Shown here: piece by piece, positions 34,237-39,845 of the stretch
Layout: each line of letters opens with the position of its first letter
Position numbering within the stretch: the stretch's first letter is position 1
Assembly: GCA_023251475.1 (NCBI GenBank)
Contig: JAHEYS010000062.1
Location: 1 to 39,845, forward strand
Direction: 5' to 3'
Length of the DNA: 39,845 nt
Source: Prolixibacteraceae bacterium
GTDB lineage: Bacteria > Bacteroidota > Bacteroidia > Bacteroidales > Prolixibacteraceae
Position numbers and translations under genes: made by a program
Notes under the pieces: generated by a model
What the model was told of the DNA's origin: nothing
The model's database searches: none
Seen by the model: only the letters and a program-made list of their open reading frames with translations

Positions 34237-36849
34237 ATGCTCAACATGTTTCGAAAGATCCTTACAAAGTTTTTGTTGTTTGTATTAATATTCATTTTGC
34301 CTGCAAGGGTAAATAGCAAGATGAATAATTATACATTATGGTACAACCATCCCGCTGCCGGTTGGAATGAAGCCCTACCGCTGGGCAATGGTTCACTTGG
34401 AGCTATGGTTTTTGGAGGGATCGGCAACGAACACCTGCAACTGAATGAAAGTACGTTTTACAGTGGTGAGCCATCACAAAATTATAAGGGGGTAACTATT
34501 ACCGGTGATTTTGATAAAGTGATAGGAGACCTTCGTGATGGGAAAAACGGTGAGGTTGATGAGTTCATCCGGAAAAACTGGCTGGGGCGGTCACGCGCCA
34601 ATTATGAACCTCTGGGTGATTTATACTTTAAGATGGGAAATGTCGGAGAGGTAATCTCCTATCGCCGTGAACTGGATATTTCCAGGTCTGTATTAAAAAT
34701 CTCCTGCCTGCAAAACGGGGTTAACTACACGCGTGAATTCTTTGCATCCCATCCCGACAGTGTGATTATGGTGAAATTCACGGCTTCAAAACCTGTTTTA
34801 AATATCGATGTAACCTTTGAATCGGTCCATCCTACAGCAAAATGTGAGGCACATAATAATATTCTGATTATGAAAGGACAAGCTCCGGGATACAGTTCAA
34901 ACCGGACGCTAAAACAGATTGAATCGTGGGGATACCAGAATAAGTATCCTGAACTATTCAACCCCGATGGGACTAGAAAATCTGACAAGGAAAACCTGTA
35001 TGGAGATGAGATTGGAGGATCAGGAACCTTTTTTGAAACCAGAGTTCTCGCACGTAATAAAGACGGTGAGCTCACTTCAGGTACTGGTTCTCTACATCTC
35101 CGCAACAGCAGCGAAGTAGTTTTTATTCTTGCTGCAGCCACCAGTTTCAACGGATTTGATAAAAGTCCATCCAGGGAGGGTCGCAATCCGGAGAAAATTA
35201 CCAAACGGATACTGGATAAAGCAGTTTCCAAATCTTATGAAACGTTAAAAAAGAATCATGAGAATGACTACAAACAATTATTCGACAGGGTAAATCTGGA
35301 TTTGACCATCAGGATAAAACACGATACCGTTCCGACTGATCACCGCATTATTAATTTTGTTCAAAATAACGATCCCGGTCTGGTGGAACTGTTATTTAAT
35401 TATGGAAGGTATTTAATGATTTCCGGATCCAGAGAGGGGGGTCAACCCCTGAACCTGCAGGGGATCTGGAACGATAAGGTGAATCCTCCCTGGACCAGCG
35501 GCTATACCACCAATATCAATACGGAGATGAATTACTGGCCGGCTGAGGTCACCAATCTACCGGAATGTCAGGAGCCATTATTCAAAATGGTAAATGAGAT
35601 CGCTGAAAACGGAAAAGAAACGGCCCGGAAAATGTATCACCGGCGAGGTTGGGTCGCTCACCACAACTGGTCGATCTGGCGCGAAACAACCCCGAACAAT
35701 GGTGGCGCAGGGTCAGCTTTCTGGAACATGTCGGGCGGTTGGCTGCTGAGCCATTTCTGGGAACATTACCTTTTCTCGGGTGATGTTGATTTTCTGAAAA
35801 ACGAAGCTTATCCGTTGATGCGCGGTGCCGCAATGTTTTATGCAGACTGGCTGATTGAAGATCAAAACGGATATCTGGTCACTGCGGCCAATAACTCGCC
35901 GGAGAATTCGTTTCTGAATTCAAAAGGTGAAAAAGCCGCCATAAGTTCAGGTCCAACGATGGACATGGCCATTGTTCGTGAACTCTTTACCCGGACGATC
36001 GAAACTGCCTCTTTACTTAATTGCGACAAGGAACTGGTTACGGAACTCCACCTTAAGCTTGGAAGGCTGGCGCCATACCGGATCGGATCAAAAGGGCAGC
36101 TTCAGGAATGGCAAACCGACTATACAGAGGCAGAACCCAGTCACAGGCACCAGTCACATCTGTATGGGCTTTACCCGGGAAACCAGATCAATTCAGAATC
36201 AACACCTGAGTTATTCCATGCAGTAAAGCAGTCGATGCTCTTACGAGGTGATGAATCGACAGGGTGGTCGATGGGATGGAAAATTAATTTATGGGCACGC
36301 TTATTAGATGGTAATCATGCTTATACAATAATTGGCAATTTATTTAAACCGGTAGGATTTGGTGAAATCAAACATTCAGGCGGAGGTTTATATCAGAATA
36401 TGTTCGACGCCCATCCCCCGTTTCAGATTGACGGAAATTTTGGGTTCACGGCCGGGATTGCGGAGATGCTCGTCCAAAGCCATGCGGGCTTGATACAACT
36501 TTTACCTGCTCTCCCTGATAACTGGCCTTTGGGAAAAGTAAAAGGATTGCGAACACGCGGAGGTTTCGTGGTGGATTTGGAGTGGAAAGAGGGAAAGATC
36601 AGAAAGGCAGTGATCACCTCAACGCGCGGCGGGAATTGCAGGATACGGACTTATCAGCCAGTCAAAGTTCAAAATGCCTTAGCTGTTCAGGCTTCAGGTG
36701 AAAATCCAAACCCATTATTTCACATTATTAATCCAGGGAAACCTTTAAATAAAACAAAAGCAGCTATCCCAGGGATTTCGGATTACCATTTTCATACGGT
36801 TGATTTCCGGACAGAAAAAGGCAAAAGTTATAGTATAACAGATATTTAA
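34237..36849 (+). CDS. GH95 alpha-L-fucosidase / alpha-L-galactosidase
   Basis: The 870-residue exported protein begins its mature part with [30 protein letters not shown], a GH95 hallmark. The (alpha/alpha)6 barrel contains NLQGIWND and [13 protein letters not shown], with the Asn pair that in GH95 helps activate water. SPENSF (Glu at about 556) matches the catalytic acid, and [11 protein letters not shown] (Asp at about 731) matches the catalytic base region. GH95 inverting enzymes remove alpha-1,2-fucose or alpha-L-galactose. An internal ATG at 34246 is an alternative start. A 14-bp gap upstream and 25 bp downstream place it firmly in the sulfatase operon. It may act after a sulfatase exposes the sugar. 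Confidence 0.95.
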   Translation: MLNMFRKILTKFLLFVLIFILPARVNSKMNNYTLWYNHPAAGWNEALPLGNGSLGAMVFGGIGNEHLQLNESTFYSGEPSQNYKGVTITGDFDKVIGDLRDGKNGEVDEFIRKNWLGRSRANYEPLGDLYFKMGNVGEVISYRRELDISRSVLKISCLQNGVNYTREFFASHPDSVIMVKFTASKPVLNIDVTFESVHPTAKCEAHNNILIMKGQAPGYSSNRTLKQIESWGYQNKYPELFNPDGTRKSDKENLYGDEIGGSGTFFETRVLARNKDGELTSGTGSLHLRNSSEVVFILAAATSFNGFDKSPSREGRNPEKITKRILDKAVSKSYETLKKNHENDYKQLFDRVNLDLTIRIKHDTVPTDHRIINFVQNNDPGLVELLFNYGRYLMISGSREGGQPLNLQGIWNDKVNPPWTSGYTTNINTEMNYWPAEVTNLPECQEPLFKMVNEIAENGKETARKMYHRRGWVAHHNWSIWRETTPNNGGAGSAFWNMSGGWLLSHFWEHYLFSGDVDFLKNEAYPLMRGAAMFYADWLIEDQNGYLVTAANNSPENSFLNSKGEKAAISSGPTMDMAIVRELFTRTIETASLLNCDKELVTELHLKLGRLAPYRIGSKGQLQEWQTDYTEAEPSHRHQSHLYGLYPGNQINSESTPELFHAVKQSMLLRGDESTGWSMGWKINLWARLLDGNHAYTIIGNLFKPVGFGEIKHSGGGLYQNMFDAHPPFQIDGNFGFTAGIAEMLVQSHAGLIQLLPALPDNWPLGKVKGLRTRGGFVVDLEWKEGKIRKAVITSTRGGNCRIRTYQPVKVQNALAVQASGENPNPLFHIINPGKPLNKTKAAIPGISDYHFHTVDFRTEKGKSYSITDI

Positions 36850-36874
36850 ACAAAAAAACTAAAAGAAATGTATC

Positions 36875-38293
36875 ATGCTTTGTAAAATAGTAAATATTGC
36901 GGCCTTTGCCTTTACAGGTTTGTCAATAACTGGTTATAACACCTCACAGGCACAAGTCCGAAAATTACCCAACATCCTCCATATCCATGCCGACGACCAT
37001 CGCCCTGACGGTTTGCATGCCCTGGGTAATCCGTTGCTTATTACGCCCAATCTCGACCTGCTGGTAGCGGGTGGAATTACCTTTACCCATTGCTATACTA
37101 TGGGTTCCATGATTGGCGGTGTCTGTGTACCGAGCCGTACCATGTTACTGACAGGAAGATCCTGGCAGCGAATCCCCGGCGCATCCGGTGAAGCATCCAA
37201 TGCCGGTGACCCAAAGACATTCCTGCCGCGTGTCATGGCAGCAGCCGGCTACCAGACGTGGCATATGGGTAAGAAAGGGAACGGTTTTCCGGCAGGCTTG
37301 AAGGAATTTGAAACCAGTATCATTGACGATGCAAGGGGTCATACACCATCTGATGACCTTCCGCATTGCTGCCAGCGATTGGCCGACAGTACGATCGTTT
37401 TTCTTAAGGGCCGTAAAACAGGTAACGAGACCAGGCCATTCTACATTTACATTGCTCCACCCGTACCGCATGACCCCCGCTCCGCTGAGCCGCAGTTTAA
37501 AAAACTTTACGATCCCGCTAAGATCACGCTTTCTCCCGCTTTCCTTCCGTACCACCCCTTTGACAACGGCGAGATGACCGTCCGTGATGAAAAGCTGGCG
37601 CCATGGCCACGCACGCCTGAAGATACAAAACAACAGATTGCCGACTATTATTCCTGCATAACAGGGCTCGATCACCATATAGGCCGGATCTTTGCCGAGT
37701 TGAAGGCCAGTGGGCAATGGGACAATACGATCATCATCTTCAGCGGTGATAACGGACTCTCCCTCGGTGACCATGGGCTATTCGGAAAACAAAATCTTTA
37801 TGAATTTGGAGGAATGCACGTCCCCCTTGTTATTGCTGGCCCTGGTATAATTAAAGGGAAAAGCGAAGCGTTAGTCTACCTTATGGACCTGTTCCCAACC
37901 TTTGCTGAGTTTGCCGGTGCAAGGATTCCCTCCGGTGTTGAAGGTAAAAGCATTGTACCCATCCTGAACGGGAAGGGAAAGAGAGTACGCAAGGTGCTCT
38001 ACACTGCCTATCGCGACTGTCAGCGCTCCATCCGCAACGACCGCTGGAAGTTGATCCGATACCCTCTTGTTGACCGGACACAGCTTTTCGACCTTAAAAC
38101 TGATCCGCATGAATTAAATAACCTGGCCGGCAAAACCGAATACCTTTCTAAAATAAGTGAGTTGACAGCATTGCTTAAAAAAGAGATGAAATGTTATGCT
38201 GACACTTTCCCACTCGAGGTTGCCAATCCCAAACCAGCAGAATGGACTCCCCCACCAAAAGGCAGTCAGTCGGGAAAAAGACAGGTCAAATAA
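36875..38293 (+). CDS. S1-family sulfatase, Cys-type (sulfatase 6)
   Basis: The 472-residue exported sulfatase has calcium ligands in HADDHRPDG, formylglycine motif CVPSR (Cys 84) followed by TMLLTGRSWQR, and MGKKGNG where GKWH is usual. The HDPRSAEPQF and GDNGLSLGDHGLFGKQ segments complete the site. It is a close relative of sulfatase 1, including the shared LAPWPRTPE, so the catalytic block carries two members of one type. The last residues are Lys- and Pro-rich and poorly conserved. An out-of-frame ATG at 36868 opens only MYHAL. The next sulfatase begins 28 bp downstream. Confidence 0.94.
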   Translation: MLCKIVNIAAFAFTGLSITGYNTSQAQVRKLPNILHIHADDHRPDGLHALGNPLLITPNLDLLVAGGITFTHCYTMGSMIGGVCVPSRTMLLTGRSWQRIPGASGEASNAGDPKTFLPRVMAAAGYQTWHMGKKGNGFPAGLKEFETSIIDDARGHTPSDDLPHCCQRLADSTIVFLKGRKTGNETRPFYIYIAPPVPHDPRSAEPQFKKLYDPAKITLSPAFLPYHPFDNGEMTVRDEKLAPWPRTPEDTKQQIADYYSCITGLDHHIGRIFAELKASGQWDNTIIIFSGDNGLSLGDHGLFGKQNLYEFGGMHVPLVIAGPGIIKGKSEALVYLMDLFPTFAEFAGARIPSGVEGKSIVPILNGKGKRVRKVLYTAYRDCQRSIRNDRWKLIRYPLVDRTQLFDLKTDPHELNNLAGKTEYLSKISELTALLKKEMKCYADTFPLEVANPKPAEWTPPPKGSQSGKRQVK

Positions 38294-38321
38294 AAACCCA
38301 ATAAAAAAAATATCAGAAAGT

Positions 38322-39722
38322 ATGATCGCATTAAAGGCCTTTTCATCGATTCCATTGGTATTGTTGGCATTATCAAACAGTGGTCAGGTTATCCCAAAAG
38401 ATCATCGTCCAAACATCATCCTATTGATGGCAGATGATCTGGGTTGGGGCGATGTTGGTTTCAATGGAAACACGAAAATTAAAACACCGGGGTTGGATCA
38501 GATGGCCCGGGCCGGTGTTGTATTTGACCGGTTTTATGCAGGTTCTGCCGTCTGTTCACCAACCCGCGGAAGTTGTATCACCGGACGCAATCCCTACCGG
38601 TATGGAATCTGGTTCGCCAACCAAGGGATGATGAAAAAAGAGGAGATCACCATTTCGGAGGTAGCCAAAAAAGTCGGTTACACTACTGCACATTTTGGGA
38701 AATGGCACCTGGGAACCTTTTCAAAAACAATCCCCGATGGCCGCAGAGGAGGAACAGGAGCAGCTTACAGTCCCCCATGGGAAAATGGTTTTGATCAGTG
38801 TTTCTCTACCGAACAGGCGGTCCCCACCTGGGATCCTATGAAAAATCAAACCTTCAAAAATCCAACAAAATACTGGTCCGGTCCTGAACAATATGCCAGT
38901 GAAAATCTCGATGGGGACGATTCGAGGGTGATGATGGACCGGGTTATCCCATTTATCCAAAATGCAGTAAAGAAGGATACCCCGTTTTTTGCGGTTGTGT
39001 GGTTTCATGCCCCCCACAGTCCTGTCGTTGCTGGTCCCAAATACCTGGAAATGTATCAAAAGTTTGATGCGAATAAGCAACACTATTATGGCTGCATCAC
39101 CGCGATGGACGAACAGGTGGCGCGGTTGCGGGAGGAGTTAAAAGCACTTAAAATAACCGATAACACTTTGATTACCTTTTGTTCTGATAACGGCCCGGCA
39201 GGGGAGGGCGGAGGGACGCTCCAGCATCCCGGTGCACGGCAGCAAGGCGAAACCGGCGGATTCAGGGGAAGAAAAGGGGTGTTGTACGAAGGAGGGCTTA
39301 GGGTCCCGGGAATCATGGTGTGGCCTTCACACATAAAGGAAGGAAAACATACCGGTTTTCCTGCAGTAACTTCCGACTATTTTACAACGATACTCGCCCT
39401 TTGGGGATTTGAATTACCCAAACGTCCATACGACGGGATGAATCTGTTGCCAGCCATAGATGGAAAAATTACAGAGCGCCCCGGATTTATCGGCTTTCAG
39501 ATCCCTTCCCAGCAATCAATAGTTACGCAAAACTATAAACTAATTACTCCCGATAAAAAATCATTTGAGCTGTATTACCTTCCGGGAGATAAATATGAGC
39601 AGAAAGATATCGCAGCTGCTCATCCCGATATCGTGAAACAGATGAAAAAAGAGCTGTTCCTCTGGATTGAAGCTTGTAAAAACAGCAATAAAGGGGATGA
39701 TTATAAAGATAATGAAGATTAG
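38322..39722 (+). CDS. S1-family arylsulfatase-like enzyme (sulfatase 7)
   Basis: The ORF track starts at 38196 inside the previous gene; the ATG at 38322 gives a signal peptide (MIALKAFSSIPLVLLALSNSG) and 466 residues. Metal ligands lie in MADDLGWGDVG, the formylglycine motif is CSPTR (Cys 78) followed by GSCITGRNPYRYGIW, and FGKWHLGTFSK is intact. HAPHSPV and SDNGPAGEGGG follow, with GGLRVPGIMVWP near the C-terminal part. It is the last gene in the window and ends with an Asp/Lys-rich tail. The YRYGIW segment after the active site sets it apart from the other six. Confidence 0.94.
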   Translation: MIALKAFSSIPLVLLALSNSGQVIPKDHRPNIILLMADDLGWGDVGFNGNTKIKTPGLDQMARAGVVFDRFYAGSAVCSPTRGSCITGRNPYRYGIWFANQGMMKKEEITISEVAKKVGYTTAHFGKWHLGTFSKTIPDGRRGGTGAAYSPPWENGFDQCFSTEQAVPTWDPMKNQTFKNPTKYWSGPEQYASENLDGDDSRVMMDRVIPFIQNAVKKDTPFFAVVWFHAPHSPVVAGPKYLEMYQKFDANKQHYYGCITAMDEQVARLREELKALKITDNTLITFCSDNGPAGEGGGTLQHPGARQQGETGGFRGRKGVLYEGGLRVPGIMVWPSHIKEGKHTGFPAVTSDYFTTILALWGFELPKRPYDGMNLLPAIDGKITERPGFIGFQIPSQQSIVTQNYKLITPDKKSFELYYLPGDKYEQKDIAAAHPDIVKQMKKELFLWIEACKNSNKGDDYKDNED

Positions 39723-39782
39723 GATATCGTTTTATTATTTAATTTGGCTTTTTCTGACCGCCCCCACACCCGGACCTCCTAA

Positions 39783-39799
39783 CCCCTCCAAAGGCGGGG
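39783..39799 (+). repeat. GC-rich imperfect hairpin at the right edge
   Basis: CCCCTCC and GGCGGGG pair around AAA with one mismatch, inside a C-rich tract starting near 39759 that stands out from its AT-rich surroundings. It lies about 60 bp after the last stop codon. It may be a terminator-like or dispersed intergenic repeat; no T run follows directly. Confidence 0.4.
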
Positions 39800-39845
39800 A
39801 ATAGTGGAAAATAGAAGGGAGAAAAGAGCGGAAGTTACTCATAAT

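Noticed and set aside
34725-35231. 168-aa minus-strand ORF
   Set aside because: It is a shadow of GH95, whose conserved motifs are on the + strand; no domain or leader is visible.
37145-37774. 209-aa minus-strand ORF
   Set aside because: It lies wholly inside sulfatase 6, has no recognisable domain, and its length is explained by the codon usage of the + strand gene.
38196-38321. Upstream start for sulfatase 7 overlapping sulfatase 6
   Set aside because: The extra 42 residues are hydrophilic and hide the signal peptide; the ATG at 38322 fits an exported sulfatase.
1-39845. tRNA, rRNA, transposase or integrase genes
   Set aside because: No cloverleaf, rRNA-like stretch or recombinase motif was seen when reading either strand, although a covariance search was not possible.

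Overview
The window is accessory, glycan-degrading DNA from a member of the Bacteroidota. The evidence is two complete SusC/SusD pairs with STN-domain TonB transducers, FecR anti-sigma factors next to an ECF sigma factor, SCKK/SCSK-type lipoproteins, and A-rich leaders without a strong Shine-Dalgarno. Every gene I can support is on the + strand. The overall look (many S1 sulfatases, GH106, GH95, GH20) fits a marine or gut-type lineage such as Prolixibacteraceae/Marinilabiliales; the lineage is inference, not shown by a marker gene.

Layout. (1) 1-545: the 3' end of a GH106-like rhamnosidase followed by a broken SGNH-hydrolase gene. This is a paralogous relic of the intact GH106-SGNH pair at 23.9-28.1 kb. 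(2) 690-9136: ECF sigma factor, FecR anti-sigma, SusC (STN type), SusD and a 253-aa lipoprotein, closed by an intrinsic terminator. (3) 9137-9563: the only long gene-free stretch. It holds two inverted repeats and what reads as the scar of a deleted second copy of the sigma gene. (4) 9564-17280: a second FecR-SusC-SusD-lipoprotein module, a tandem duplicate of the first, with its own terminator. (5) 17313-39722: a catalytic block of a LamG plus GH-D-like hydrolase, GH20, seven S1 sulfatases, GH106, an SGNH esterase-like protein and GH95. Many genes are separated by only 13-40 nt, and one junction is a 4-nt ATGA overlap. (6) 39723-39845: a short GC-rich imperfect hairpin at the right edge.

How it probably works. 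A sulfated glycan rich in deoxy sugars (rhamnose and/or fucose or L-galactose, plus N-acetylhexosamine) would be bound by the lipoproteins and SusD and imported by either SusC. The STN domains would report occupancy through the FecR proteins to the one sigma factor. Sulfatases and the exo-acting GH106, GH95 and GH20 enzymes would finish the breakdown. No endo-acting lyase or endohydrolase and no formylglycine-generating enzyme is visible here, so both must be encoded elsewhere. The substrate assignment is inference.

The most notable points are the two-receptor, one-sigma architecture with a sigma scar, the regulatory DNA whose inverted repeats are unchanged while loops and spacers differ between the copies, the contrast between near-identical signalling parts and diverged glycan-facing parts of the duplicates, and the large unassigned hydrolase at 17.3-20.3 kb.
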